From Actinobacteria bacterium OV320 (GTDB taxonomy: Bacteria; Actinomycetota; Actinomycetes; Streptomycetales; Streptomycetaceae): DNA of 64,000 nt. This document shows positions 27,040 to 35,812 of the stretch, piece by piece (position 1 is the first letter of the stretch; every line of letters begins with the position of its first letter). Location: assembly GCA_001298545.1 (NCBI GenBank), contig LJCX01000027.1, forward strand, positions 682,001 to 746,000, written 5' to 3'. Made by a program: the position numbers and the translations under genes. The notes under the pieces are model-generated. The model worked only from the letters and a program-made list of their open reading frames with translations. It ran no database searches and was not told the DNA's origin.

Positions 27040-28442
27040 CCGCGCATCGCCCGGTGCTTGCGGTGATCGGCGCCGGCCCGGCCGGCCTCGCCGGCGCCCT
27101 GGCGGCCGCTGCCCGTGGCGTACGCGTGGTCCTGGTCGACTCCGCCGCCGAGGCGGGCGGACAGTTCTACCGGCAGCCCGCGCGGGGACTCGGCGCGCGG
27201 CGCCCTCAGGCCCTCCATCACCAGTGGCGCACCTGGGAGCGACTGCGTACCGGACTCGACACCCACCTTGCCGCCGCTCGCGTCACTCACCTGAGTGATC
27301 GTCATGTGTGGTGCGTGGAGAGGCAGTCGGACGGCCTTACCGTGCACGCACTGATCGGTCCGGAGCAGGAGGAGTCGGTAGCGGTCCACGCCGACGGGGT
27401 GTTGCTGGCGACCGGCGGCTACGAGAAGGTTCTGCCGTTCCCCGGCTGGACACTGCCCGGCGTGGTCACCGCGGGCGGCGCCCAGGCGCTGCTGAAGGGC
27501 GGACTCGTACTGCCCGGCCGTACGGCCGTCGTCGCCGGCACCGGGCCCCTGCTGCTTCCCGTCGCCACCGGCCTCGCGGCTGCGGGCGCCCAGGTCGTCG
27601 CGCTGGTGGAGTCGGCCGGACCGGCGGATTTCACACGTCGGGCGCGGACCTGGGCCGGCGCTCCCACGAAGCTCGCCGAGGGAGCCGTGTACGCGGCCCG
27701 ACTCCTGCGTCACCGCGTCGCGGTGACGCTCCGTCATGCCGTGCTGGAGGCACACGGGACCGAGCGGCTGGAGTCCGTCACCGTCGCCGCGCTGGACCCG
27801 GAAGGCCGGCCGGTGCCCGGCACGGAACGACGTGTCGTCTGCGACACCCTCGCCGTGGGCCACGGTCTGCTGCCGCACACCGATCTCGCGGAGGGGCTCG
27901 GCTGCAGGCTCGACGGACCGGGCGTGAGCGTCGACGACGAACAGCGCACCGACGTCCCCGGCGTCTGGGCCGCCGGCGAGACCACGGGGATCGGCGGCTC
28001 GGCGCTGTCGCTCGCCGAGGGGCACATCGCCGGACGGTCGGCGGCGGCCAGGCTGACGGGCACGGTCCCCGACCCTCGGGAGTGGGCCCCCGCCGCGCGG
28101 GCCCGTACCGGGCTGCGGTCGTTCTTCGCGGCACTGGACGCCGCGTATGCCGCCCGGCCCGCCCGGTGGACGGAGCAGGTCACCGACGAGACGGTCGTGT
28201 GCCGCTGCGAGGAGGTCACCGCCGGCGCCGTCCGCGAGGCCGTCGGCACGCTCGGCGCGGGTGACCTGCGCACCGTGAAACTGCTGACCCGGGCCGGCAT
28301 GGGCTGGTGCCAGGGCCGCATGTGCGAGCCCGGAGTGGCCGGGGTCGCGGGCTGCGCCCTCACTCCGGCACGACGGTCGCTGGCCCGCCCCGTGCCCTTG
28401 GGTGTGCTGGCTGCTCCGGCCGATCCCTCGACACCTCAGTGA
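27036..28442 (+). CDS. FAD/NAD(P)-binding subunit with BFD-type [2Fe-2S] domain (HcnB-like)
   Basis: A 468-aa protein. The N-terminal dinucleotide fold is VIGAGPAGLAGALAAAARG, and a second one occurs near residue 166 (TAVVAGTGPLLLPVATGLAAAG). The GVWAAGETTGIGG segment is the FAD-binding C-motif. The BFD-like cluster ligands are C389, C391, C425 and C430 (CRCEE, then WCQGRMC). ATG 27036 is chosen because it overlaps the upstream stop (ATGA); the frame runs on upstream without meaning. This subunit completes the three-part D-hydroxyproline dehydrogenase. The electron acceptor is not evident. Confidence 0.87.
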   Translation: MTAHRPVLAVIGAGPAGLAGALAAAARGVRVVLVDSAAEAGGQFYRQPARGLGARRPQALHHQWRTWERLRTGLDTHLAAARVTHLSDRHVWCVERQSDGLTVHALIGPEQEESVAVHADGVLLATGGYEKVLPFPGWTLPGVVTAGGAQALLKGGLVLPGRTAVVAGTGPLLLPVATGLAAAGAQVVALVESAGPADFTRRARTWAGAPTKLAEGAVYAARLLRHRVAVTLRHAVLEAHGTERLESVTVAALDPEGRPVPGTERRVVCDTLAVGHGLLPHTDLAEGLGCRLDGPGVSVDDEQRTDVPGVWAAGETTGIGGSALSLAEGHIAGRSAAARLTGTVPDPREWAPAARARTGLRSFFAALDAAYAARPARWTEQVTDETVVCRCEEVTAGAVREAVGTLGAGDLRTVKLLTRAGMGWCQGRMCEPGVAGVAGCALTPARRSLARPVPLGVLAAPADPSTPQ

Positions 28443-28450
28443 TATGTCAC
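28439..28450. promoter_or_regulatory. Operator-like site 2 (GTGATATGTCAC) of the hydroxyproline cluster
   Basis: On the reverse strand it reads GTGACATATCAC, nearly identical to site 1. It overlaps the stop codon of the third dehydrogenase subunit and lies 31 bases before the deaminase start, so it probably marks a second promoter inside the cluster. Confidence 0.6.
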
Positions 28451-28480
28451 ACGGCACCTTCGGAAGGGATGACTCACCGT

Positions 28481-29413
28481 ATGTCCGACTCCACCGCCCC
28501 CGCCGCTCCCTCTGCTCCCGTCACCTCTCCTCACCGCCCCTGGCGTGGCGTCCTCGTCGCCACCGCGCTTCCGCTGCGCGAGGACCTCTGCGTCGACTAC
28601 GACCGGTACGCCGAGCACTGCGCCTGGCTGGTGGCGAACGGCTGTGACGGCGTCGTGCCCAACGGCTCCCTGGGCGAGTACCAGGTGCTCACGCCCGAGG
28701 AACGCGCCAGGGTGGTGGAGACGGCGGTGACCGCGATCGGCGGGGGGCGGGTGATGCCCGGTGTCGCCGCGTACGGCTCGGCGGGGGCCCGCCGTTGGAC
28801 CGAGCAGGCGGCCGAGGCAGGCTGCGCGGCGGTGATGCTGCTCCCGCCCAACGCCTACCGCGCGGACGAGCGTGCCGTCGTGGCCCACTACGCGGAGGTC
28901 GCCGCGACGGGCCTGCCGGTCGTGGCGTACAACAACCCGATCGACACCAAGGTCGACCTCGTGCCCGAACTGCTGGCCCGGCTGCACGGCGAGGGTCACA
29001 TCCACGGCGTCAAGGAGTTCTCGGGCGACGTCCGCCGCGCCTACCGGATCGCCGAACTCGCCCCGGATCTCGATCTGTTGATCGGCGCGGACGATGTGCT
29101 GCTGGAGCTGGCCGTGGCGGGCGCCAAGGGCTGGGTGGCCGGTTACCCCAACGCCCTTCCCAAGTCGTCGGTGGAGCTGTACAGGGCGGCGGTCGCCGGT
29201 GATCTCACCGCCGCGCTGCCCCTCTACCGTCAGCTTCATCCGCTGCTGCGCTGGGACTCCCGCGTCGAGTTCGTCCAGGCGATCAAACTGTCGATGGACA
29301 TCGTGGGCCGCCACGGCGGTGGCTGCCGCCCACCTCGGGTCCCCCTGTCACCGGGCCAGGAGGCGACCGTCCGCGCGGCCACCGAGAAGGCCGTCGCGGC
29401 GGGCCTGGCGTAA
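28481..29413 (+). CDS. DapA-family aldolase/deaminase, probable pyrroline-4-hydroxy-2-carboxylate deaminase
   Basis: A 310-aa TIM-barrel enzyme of the dihydrodipicolinate synthase family. The Schiff-base lysine is K178 in HGVKEFSGD, and the catalytic tyrosine is Y150 in VVAYNNPID. The substrate-loop residues NGSLGEYQ replace the usual GTTGE of DapA, so lysine synthesis is unlikely. Next to a hydroxyproline epimerase and the dehydrogenase, the best match is conversion of pyrroline-4-hydroxy-2-carboxylate to 2-oxoglutarate semialdehyde. ATG 28481 is chosen; ATG 28469 lies too close to the GGAAGGG site. No dehydrogenase for the semialdehyde is in the cluster. Confidence 0.85.
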   Translation: MSDSTAPAAPSAPVTSPHRPWRGVLVATALPLREDLCVDYDRYAEHCAWLVANGCDGVVPNGSLGEYQVLTPEERARVVETAVTAIGGGRVMPGVAAYGSAGARRWTEQAAEAGCAAVMLLPPNAYRADERAVVAHYAEVAATGLPVVAYNNPIDTKVDLVPELLARLHGEGHIHGVKEFSGDVRRAYRIAELAPDLDLLIGADDVLLELAVAGAKGWVAGYPNALPKSSVELYRAAVAGDLTAALPLYRQLHPLLRWDSRVEFVQAIKLSMDIVGRHGGGCRPPRVPLSPGQEATVRAATEKAVAAGLA

Positions 29414-29454
29414 CCACAGGCACAACGCAACTCGGCACATCGAGAGGGCATTTC

Positions 29455-30456
29455 ATGCGCAGCAAGCTCGTCCTGCACGCCGTCGACTCGCACACCGAGG
29501 GCATGCCCACCCGTGTGATCACCGGCGGGATCGGCACCATCCCCGGCGCGACGATGAACGAGCGGCGACTGTACTTCCGCGAACACCGCGACGACGTCAA
29601 GCAGTTGCTGATGAACGAGCCGCGGGGGCACTCCGCCATGAGCGGCGCGATCCTCCAGCCGTCCACCCGGCCGGACTGCGACTGGGGCGTCCTCTACATC
29701 GAGGTCTCGGGCTATCTGCCGATGTGCGGGCACGGCACCATCGGGGTGGCGACGGTGCTCGTCGAGACGGGCATGGTCGAGGTCGTCGAACCGGTCACCA
29801 CCATCCGGCTGGACACCCCGGCCGGGCCCGTCGTCACCGAGGTGACGGTCGAGGACGGCGCGGCCACGTCCGTCACCTTGCGGAACGTCCCCTCCTTCGC
29901 GGTCGCCCTGGATCGCAGGGCGACGCTGCCCGACGGCCGTACCGTGACGTACGACCTGGCGTACGGCGGCAACTTCTACGCGATCCTGCCGCTGGAGGAG
30001 TTCGGGCTGCCCTTCGACCGCGCGCGCAAGGACGACATCCTGCGGGCCGGCCTGTCACTGATGGAGGTGATCAACTCCGAGGCAGAGCCGGTCCACCCCG
30101 AAGACCCGTCCATCCATGGCTGTCATCACGTCCACCTGTACGCGCCGGGCGCCACCGCCCGCCACTCCCGGCACGCGATGGCCATCCACCCGGGCTGGTT
30201 CGACCGCTCACCCTGCGGTACGGGGACGAGCGCGCGCATGGCGCAACTGCACGCGCGGGGCGAACTGCCTTTGCACACCGAGTTCGTGAACGAGTCGTTC
30301 ATCGGCACCAGGTTCACGGGCCGACTGCTCGCCACGACCGAAGTGGCGGGCCGTCCGGCAGTGTTGCCCAGCTTCACGGGCCGAGCCTGGATCACCGGCA
30401 CGGCCCAGTACCTGCTCGACCCGACGGACCCGTTCCCCGCGGGCTTCGTGCTGTGA
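29455..30456 (+). CDS. 4-Hydroxyproline epimerase (proline racemase family)
   Basis: A 333-aa cofactor-free epimerase. Both catalytic cysteines are present, C91 in MCGHGTIG and C254 in SPCGTGTSA. This separates it from the hydroxyproline dehydratases of the family, in which one cysteine is replaced. It interconverts trans-4-hydroxy-L-proline and cis-4-hydroxy-D-proline, the first step of the pathway. It follows the deaminase by 41 bases on the same strand. A proline racemase activity is the alternative, but the neighbours favour hydroxyproline. Confidence 0.9.
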   Translation: MRSKLVLHAVDSHTEGMPTRVITGGIGTIPGATMNERRLYFREHRDDVKQLLMNEPRGHSAMSGAILQPSTRPDCDWGVLYIEVSGYLPMCGHGTIGVATVLVETGMVEVVEPVTTIRLDTPAGPVVTEVTVEDGAATSVTLRNVPSFAVALDRRATLPDGRTVTYDLAYGGNFYAILPLEEFGLPFDRARKDDILRAGLSLMEVINSEAEPVHPEDPSIHGCHHVHLYAPGATARHSRHAMAIHPGWFDRSPCGTGTSARMAQLHARGELPLHTEFVNESFIGTRFTGRLLATTEVAGRPAVLPSFTGRAWITGTAQYLLDPTDPFPAGFVL

Positions 30457-30508
30457 CGCCCACCGCGGCGGCCACGGCCCGATGGATACTGACGGTGCAC
30501 AGAGATAC

Positions 30509-30520
30509 GTGACATGGCAC
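30509..30520. promoter_or_regulatory. Operator-like site 3 (GTGACATGGCAC) of the hydroxyproline cluster
   Basis: It shares GTGACAT and the closing CAC with sites 1 and 2. It lies 37 bases before the GntR start, so it fits autoregulation. Confidence 0.5.
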
Positions 30521-30556
30521 AGCAGTTTCCGTGCCCCCCGTTTCCAGGAGATCCCC

Positions 30557-31255
30557 ATGGCCGCCCCGCACGACAGCAGCCCGGCAGCCGCCGTGCCCTC
30601 CCTTCCTTCACTCGGCGGCCGGCGGAGCAGCTACCGCGAGCGGGTGGCCGATGCCCTGCGGGCCGCGTTGATCGCGGGTGAACTGCTGCCCGGCGAGGTG
30701 TACTCGGCGCCGGCCCTGGCCGCACGCTTCGGTGTCTCGGCGACCCCGGTGCGCGAGGCGATGCTGGACCTCGCCAAGGAGGGCCTGGTGGACGCGGTGC
30801 CCAACAAGGGGTTCCGGGTCACCGAGGTCTCCGACCGACAGCTCGACGAGTACACCCATGTCCGCGCGCTCATCGAGATCCCGACCGTGGCGGCGCTGGC
30901 GACGACCGCCGATCCGGTGTCACTGGAGGCGCTGCGCCCGGCCGCCCTGGAGATCGTCACCGCCGCGGTCGCGGGCGATCTCATCGCCTACGTCGAGGCC
31001 GACACCCGCTTCCACCTGGGCCTGCTCGCTCTCGCCGGCAACTCGCACCTGGTCGAGGTGGTGCGCGGGCTGCGCGCCCGGGCCCGTCTCTACGGTCTGA
31101 CCGCACTGGCCACCTCGGGCCGACTGCTGGCCTCCGCCGAGGAGCACCTGGAACTCCTGGACGCCCTGCTGGCCCGCGACGAGCGGGCCGTGCACGAGGT
31201 CATGACCCGACATCTCGGACATGTGCGGGGGCTGTGGGCATCCGCCCCGGAGTGA
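30557..31255 (+). CDS. GntR-family (FadR/FCD) transcriptional regulator of the hydroxyproline cluster
   Basis: A 232-aa regulator. The winged helix is at about residues 20-85 (YRERVADALRAALIAGELLPG, ARFGVSATPVREAM, NKGFRVTEV). An FCD ligand-binding domain follows (HVRALIEIPTVAAL, then EADTRFHLGLLALAGNSHL with the conserved D and H residues). ATG 30557 is set by CCAGGAG six bases upstream. Its place at the end of the cluster and the three similar palindromes at 25489, 28439 and 30509 suggest it is the pathway regulator. The effector is probably a hydroxyproline or a pathway product. Confidence 0.9.
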   Translation: MAAPHDSSPAAAVPSLPSLGGRRSSYRERVADALRAALIAGELLPGEVYSAPALAARFGVSATPVREAMLDLAKEGLVDAVPNKGFRVTEVSDRQLDEYTHVRALIEIPTVAALATTADPVSLEALRPAALEIVTAAVAGDLIAYVEADTRFHLGLLALAGNSHLVEVVRGLRARARLYGLTALATSGRLLASAEEHLELLDALLARDERAVHEVMTRHLGHVRGLWASAPE

Positions 31256-31369
31256 ACAGCCGGGATTCGACAACCGGGAGTCAACAACCGTGCGGGAACA
31301 GCCGAAGTGACCTGCCGGAAGTCACACCTCCCGCCCCAGCCGTTCGCCCCCCCCTGCCTCGTCCTCGCC

Positions 31370-31446
31370 GTACACATACACGTACACGTACACGTACTCG
31401 TCCCCGCACTCGTCCTCGTCCCCGTCCCCGTCCCCATACTCGTAGC
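31370..31446. repeat. Degenerate hexamer repeats (CGTACA / CGTCCC)
   Basis: About twelve imperfect 6-bp units, first TACACG-like and then CGTCCC-like, in the 256-bp gap between the GntR and monooxygenase genes. It is a simple-sequence tract with no visible function. Nothing else in the gap is recognisable apart from the GGAGG site at 31502. Confidence 0.6.
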
Positions 31447-31511
31447 TCCGTACTTTCCCTCCCCCGCTCCTCCCCCTCTCCCCCGGTGCCCGGCCGCCCC
31501 CGGAGGTCGCT

Positions 31512-32897
31512 GTGATCCTCGTCGCTGGCGGTCGAAGCGTGAGAGGAACGCCGGATGGGCAGTCACCTGCCCGTGCGCGAAAAGATGGTGTCTCACCTGT
31601 GGGGGAATCCGTGCGTCTGTGTCTGATCGGTGCGGGCTTGTCGGGGCTGGCGACGGCACACGCCCTGAAGACAGCCGGTGTCGACTTCGTCTGTCTGGAG
31701 CAGGCGAGCGATGTCGGCGGGATCTGGCGTCGGCCGCAGGCGGGCGAGCGCGGCCCCGGCTATCTGTCGCTGCATCTCAACACCGCCAAGCAGCTGACGG
31801 GTTACTCCGCCTACCCGATGCCCGCTTCCTACCCGCTCTACCCCCGGCACAGCCAGATCGCCGACTATCTGCGTTCGTTCGCGGAGTGGGCCGGCGTGCT
31901 GGAACACATCGAGCTGGGGACGACCGTGGAGTCCGTGCGCCAGGAGGCCGACGGTGGGTGGACGGTCGTCAGCCGGGATGCCGACGGCACGCTCTCGTCC
32001 CGGCATTTCACGCACGTTATCGTCGCCTCCGGGCACAACTCGGAGCCGTCGATGCCCGCCCTGCCGCGGGGCAGCGAGACGTTCACAGGAACGATTCAGC
32101 ATTCCTTCGACTACCGCGACGGCAGCGACTACGCCGGACAGCGTGTCGTCGTGGTGGGGCTCGGCGCCTCGGCTGTGGACATCGCCGCGGACCTCTCCAG
32201 ATACGCCGAACAGACGGTCCTCTCGGTGCGCCGGGGGCTGCACATCGTGCCCAAGCAGTTGTTCGGCATGGCCCTCGACACGATCGCCGACGCGCCGTGG
32301 TGGATCAGTATGTCGCTGTCCGAGCAGCGCCGTTTCGTCGAACAGGCTCTGCTGGTGGCCCGCGGCAAGCTCGGCGACTACGGTCTGCCCGAGCCGGACC
32401 ACCCGATCTTCGCGTCGGCGATCACCATCTCCGACGAGATCCTCAGCCGTATCCGCCACGGCGCGGTCACGCCGAGACCCGCGATCGACGCCCTCGACGG
32501 CGACCGGGTCTCCTTCACCGACGGCACATCGGTGAAGGCCGACGCGATCGTGTACTGCACCGGCTACCAGATGGGTTTCCCCTTCCTGCAGCCCGGCAGT
32601 CCGGTCGGCGCGCAGGGCACGGTCGAGCTCTACAAGCGGGTCGTCGCCCCCGACCGTCCCGGGATGTTCTTCGTCGGTCTGGTCCGCCCGGTCGGTTCGA
32701 TCACCCGGATGGTGGAGGCCCAGGCGCAGTGGGTGGCGCGGCTCGTCACGGGCGAAGCGGTGCTGCCGGACGCGGAGGTCATGCGCAAGGAGATAGCGAC
32801 GTATCTGAGCGGGATCGCCGGTCAGTACGGGCAGCGGGAGGGCGCATCGATCCAGGTCGACGTGGCGCCGTATCTGGAACAACTGCGCGGGGCGTGA
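31512..32897 (+). CDS. Flavin-containing monooxygenase family protein
   Basis: A 461-aa flavoprotein. The FAD site is GAGLSG (G40, G42, G45), and the FMO-type signature [12 protein letters not shown] precedes the NADPH site [15 protein letters not shown]. The closing [11 protein letters not shown] is also typical. Such enzymes oxygenate N, S or ketone groups. The start is uncertain: GTG 31512 has GGAGG five bases upstream but adds 29 unusual residues, while GTG 31599 begins just before the FAD fold and has no clear ribosome site. It is followed by a hairpin and stands convergent to the conservon, so no pathway can be assigned. Confidence 0.85.
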   Translation: MILVAGGRSVRGTPDGQSPARARKDGVSPVGESVRLCLIGAGLSGLATAHALKTAGVDFVCLEQASDVGGIWRRPQAGERGPGYLSLHLNTAKQLTGYSAYPMPASYPLYPRHSQIADYLRSFAEWAGVLEHIELGTTVESVRQEADGGWTVVSRDADGTLSSRHFTHVIVASGHNSEPSMPALPRGSETFTGTIQHSFDYRDGSDYAGQRVVVVGLGASAVDIAADLSRYAEQTVLSVRRGLHIVPKQLFGMALDTIADAPWWISMSLSEQRRFVEQALLVARGKLGDYGLPEPDHPIFASAITISDEILSRIRHGAVTPRPAIDALDGDRVSFTDGTSVKADAIVYCTGYQMGFPFLQPGSPVGAQGTVELYKRVVAPDRPGMFFVGLVRPVGSITRMVEAQAQWVARLVTGEAVLPDAEVMRKEIATYLSGIAGQYGQREGASIQVDVAPYLEQLRGA

Positions 32898-32971
32898 GGT
32901 GTGGCGGGCAGGTGAGCGGCGGGGAACGCCGGTCCACCCCCGGCAAACGCTTCCGAAACACCTCGGACAGG

Positions 32972-33003
32972 CAGATACCCGCCCTGGGGCGGGCGGGTAT
33001 CTG
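32972..33003. terminator. Hairpin terminator between monooxygenase and conservon P450
   Basis: A perfect 13-bp stem (CAGATACCCGCCC at 32972-32984, complement at 32991-33003) with a 6-base loop. It lies between convergent genes, so it can serve both. Confidence 0.8.
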
Positions 33004-33116
33004 GCCTTCCTGCCTGCGAACTCGACTCTGGGGGGGGCGGGTTCGGGACGTCAGCCGGAGGATCGTGCGGCGCAAATTTCACACGATTGACGTGAAGGCT
33101 GCGAGATGCCGGCGCA

Positions 33117-34460
33117 TCACTTGGTCAGCCAGTTGAGAAACTTGCTCCACACACCCGTCTGTTCGGCCTGGCGGGGTGCTGCGGCACCCTCACGCGCCGG
33201 GGCTTGGGTGGGGGTCCGCCGGGCCGGTCGGCTCACCGGCTTGACCGGGGTGAACCGCGCGGGGAGCGTGACGAGACCGCGGCTGAAGGGTCCCGGACGC
33301 CAGGTCAGGCTCTCCTCGGGGACGCTGAGCTCGACGTCGGGCAGCCGGTTGAGGAGGTTCTCGATGGCCGTCACGGCGATCTGCCGGGCGGGTTCCTTCG
33401 AGGGGCAGGCGTGCGGACCGGCGCTCCAGGCGAGATGCGCCCGGTTGCTGCCGGCCTTGCGGGCCGCCGACAGCGCGGGGCCGGTGTTGGCTGCGGCGAT
33501 GCTGACCAGCATCAGGTCACCGGCGGTGAGCTTCTGACCGGCGAACTCCATGTCCGCGACCGGGTAGTGGGCGGCGAAGTTCGTCATGGGCGGGTTCTCC
33601 CACAGCGTGTCGTCCATCGCCTCGTCGATCAGCCCGCCCTCGTGGGCGTACCGGTCGTCGGTGAGCAGCCGGTGCAGGGTGTTGCCGATGAGATTGACCA
33701 GCGCCTCGGCACCCGCGCCCAGCAGCAGGGCGACCTGGTGCAGCATCTCCTCGTCGCTGAGGCCCGTGTGATGCTGCATCAGCCAGGACGTGACGTCCTC
33801 GCCGGGATTGCGCCGCTTGAGGGCGACCAGCTCGCCGACGGCCTGGAACAGCACCTCGATGGCTTTGTCGGCGTTGACTCCGTCGAACATGCCGGAGATG
33901 CCGAAGAAGACGCGGTCGCCGATGTCGGCGGTGCAGCCGAAGAGCTCGTTGAACACGAACAGCGGAAGCTGCTTGGCGTAGGAGCCGATCAGGTCGGCCG
34001 AACCTCGCTCGGAGAACTGGGAGATGAGGAAGTCGGAGATCTTCTCGACACTCTGGCTCAGCTGCATCGGGTCGACGCGCGCCATGCTGTCCGTGATGGA
34101 CTGACGGAGCCTCAGGTGCTCGGCGCCGTCGGTGTACATGCAGTTGGGCCGGTGAGCGAGCACGGGCAGGACGGGACTGTCGGGGGCGATCCGGCCCTCG
34201 TTGAAGTCCCGCCAGCGGCGCGCGTCCTTGCGGAAGGAGCCGGAGTCCTGCAGGAGTTGGAGGGCGCTGGCGTAGTCGGTGACGAGGGTGGCCTCGACTC
34301 CGGGGGTGATCTCCACGGGTGCGGTGGGCCCGTAGTGCCGCAGGTACGTGTAGTAGGCCTGCGGGTCGGCTGCGAACTCCGGTCCGTACAGCGGAACTCT
34401 GCCGCCGGCCTGATGCGCCGGGCACCCGGGCGGGGGCACGGGTGCGGTGGGTTGGTCCAT
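33117..34460 (-). CDS. Conservon-associated cytochrome P450 (CYP157-like) lacking ExxR
   Basis: A 447-aa P450. The heme ligand is C352 in WSAGPHACPSKEPAR. The K-helix ExxR motif is absent: the segment reads DDTLW at 283-287, recalling the EQSLW variant of Streptomyces CYP157. The I-helix also departs from the norm (LLGAGAEALVNLIGN, with no Thr at the oxygen-activation position). A basic and Ala-rich tail of about 45 residues ends the protein. It starts 8 bases after cvnD, as in S. coelicolor conservons, where P450s are the fifth and sixth genes. A classical monooxygenase activity is doubtful; a signalling or structural role is possible. Confidence 0.9.
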   Translation of the reverse strand: MDQPTAPVPPPGCPAHQAGGRVPLYGPEFAADPQAYYTYLRHYGPTAPVEITPGVEATLVTDYASALQLLQDSGSFRKDARRWRDFNEGRIAPDSPVLPVLAHRPNCMYTDGAEHLRLRQSITDSMARVDPMQLSQSVEKISDFLISQFSERGSADLIGSYAKQLPLFVFNELFGCTADIGDRVFFGISGMFDGVNADKAIEVLFQAVGELVALKRRNPGEDVTSWLMQHHTGLSDEEMLHQVALLLGAGAEALVNLIGNTLHRLLTDDRYAHEGGLIDEAMDDTLWENPPMTNFAAHYPVADMEFAGQKLTAGDLMLVSIAAANTGPALSAARKAGSNRAHLAWSAGPHACPSKEPARQIAVTAIENLLNRLPDVELSVPEESLTWRPGPFSRGLVTLPARFTPVKPVSRPARRTPTQAPAREGAAAPRQAEQTGVWSKFLNWLTK

Positions 34461-34468
34461 GTCTGCTC

Positions 34469-35062
34469 CTAGTGTGCACGGTCCTGGAGATGGCGGACGA
34501 GGGTGATCAGCGCGTCGGCCGACGACCGCTCGTCTCGCGCGTCACAGGTGACGACGGGGGTGTCGTCGAGCAGATCCAGTGCGTCGCGCAGAGCCATCTC
34601 GTCCCGCAGGGGGGCACCGTCGAAGTGGTTGACGGCGATGGCGTAGTCGAGTCCGTACTGCTCGATCAGGTCGATCACAGCGAAGGAGTCCGCGAGCCGC
34701 TCGGGGTCGACGAGCACCAGTGCGCCGAGGGCGCCCCGCGCCATGTCCTCCCACATCTGGACGAAACGCTGCTGACCCGGCGTTCCGAACAGGTACAGCA
34801 CGACACGTTCGCTGATGGTCAGCCGGCCGAAGTCCATGGCGACCGTGGTGGTGGTCTTGCCCTGGACTCCCTTGAGGTCGTCGACCGACTCGGCTGCCCG
34901 CGTCATCGTCTCCTCGGTGGTCAGCGGCTCGATCTCGGAGATCGCTCCGATGAACGTGGTCTTGCCGACCGCGAAGTGACCCACGACGAGGATCTTCACC
35001 GCCGTCTGCGTCGCCCCGTCACGGACGTAGGCCTGCTCATCCAAACTTGGCCCTGAGACCAT
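34469..35062 (-). CDS. cvnD: Conservon Ras-like GTPase CvnD
   Basis: A 197-aa small GTPase of the MglA/conservon type. G1 is GHFAVGKTT (G28 to T36), G3 is FGTPGQQRF, and the G4-like motif is NHFD. It ends the four-part CvnA-B-C-D module that resembles eukaryotic G-protein signalling. Its start lies inside cvnC (26-base overlap). The adjacent P450 is the likely downstream partner. Input signal unknown. Confidence 0.93.
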   Translation of the reverse strand: MVSGPSLDEQAYVRDGATQTAVKILVVGHFAVGKTTFIGAISEIEPLTTEETMTRAAESVDDLKGVQGKTTTTVAMDFGRLTISERVVLYLFGTPGQQRFVQMWEDMARGALGALVLVDPERLADSFAVIDLIEQYGLDYAIAVNHFDGAPLRDEMALRDALDLLDDTPVVTCDARDERSSADALITLVRHLQDRAH

Positions 35063-35414
35063 TCAGCACCTCCTCCAGGATGTCCCGGTCGGCGAGCGGA
35101 GCCCGCTGTACCGGCGGGCGCGTGATGAGGTAGCCGCCTTCGGTGAGGGCGGCGAGGAGGATCTTCACCACGCCCAGAGGCAGTTGGGTGTGCCCGGCGA
35201 TCTCGGCGACCGACAGGTAGCCGGCCGAGCACAGGTCCAACAGGTTCTGTTCCTCGGGGGACAGCCGGGTCGGCCGCTGCTCGTGATCGGCGGCCGCCGT
35301 GACCAGGGTGATGAGGGAGAGCTGCCCCTCGTCGGGCAGCCCACGCCCCTTGGTGATGACGTACGGACGCACTAACTCCGGCGTCTGCGGCTCCAGTTCG
35401 TCGAAGCCGTTCAT
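35037..35414 (-). CDS. cvnC: Conservon DUF742 protein CvnC
   Basis: A 125-aa DUF742 protein with the conserved RPYVITKGR near residue 16 and a winged-helix-like core (NLLDLCSAGYLSVAEIAGHTQLPLGVVKILLAAL). In conservons it binds the other components and may bind DNA through this fold. It overlaps cvnB by 4 bases and cvnD by 26, so translation is coupled. Confidence 0.92.
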   Translation of the reverse strand: MNGFDELEPQTPELVRPYVITKGRGLPDEGQLSLITLVTAAADHEQRPTRLSPEEQNLLDLCSAGYLSVAEIAGHTQLPLGVVKILLAALTEGGYLITRPPVQRAPLADRDILEEVLNGLRAKFG

Positions 35415-35812
35415 GACCGCGCGCCGAGGTTCTCGCGCGGCGGTGTCGTCAGCGCCTTGCCGAGCTGGCCGACGAGCTGCTGCATCCGGAAGGTGATGTC
35501 CGCCATGTCGACGTCCGGCGAGGCGGAGACACCGAGGTAGGCACCCTCACCGGCGGAGATCAGGAAGACCCATCCCCCGTCGAACTCGACCAACGTCTGC
35601 CGCCACCCCATCTGCGGGTCCTCGCAGAAGAACGCGAGCGAGCGGCTGAGCGACTGCACACCGCTCATCGCGGCGGCCACCCGGTCCGCGTCGTCCTTGT
35701 CGAAGTCCTGCGTCCGCGCCATCAGCAGGCCGTCCGCGGAGATGAGGACCGCGTGCAGGGCCCCAGGTATCTCCAAGGCGCTGTCAAGCATCCATGACAG
35801 ATCGTCGTTCAC
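35411..35812 (-). CDS. cvnB: Conservon roadblock/LC7 protein CvnB
   Basis: A 133-aa roadblock/LC7-fold protein (SWMLDSALEIPGALHAVLISADGLLMA at the N-terminus, then GVQSLSRSLAFF). Roadblock proteins act as regulators of Ras-like GTPases, here CvnD. It overlaps cvnA and cvnC by 4 bases each. Confidence 0.92.
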   Translation of the reverse strand: MNDDLSWMLDSALEIPGALHAVLISADGLLMARTQDFDKDDADRVAAAMSGVQSLSRSLAFFCEDPQMGWRQTLVEFDGGWVFLISAGEGAYLGVSASPDVDMADITFRMQQLVGQLGKALTTPPRENLGARS

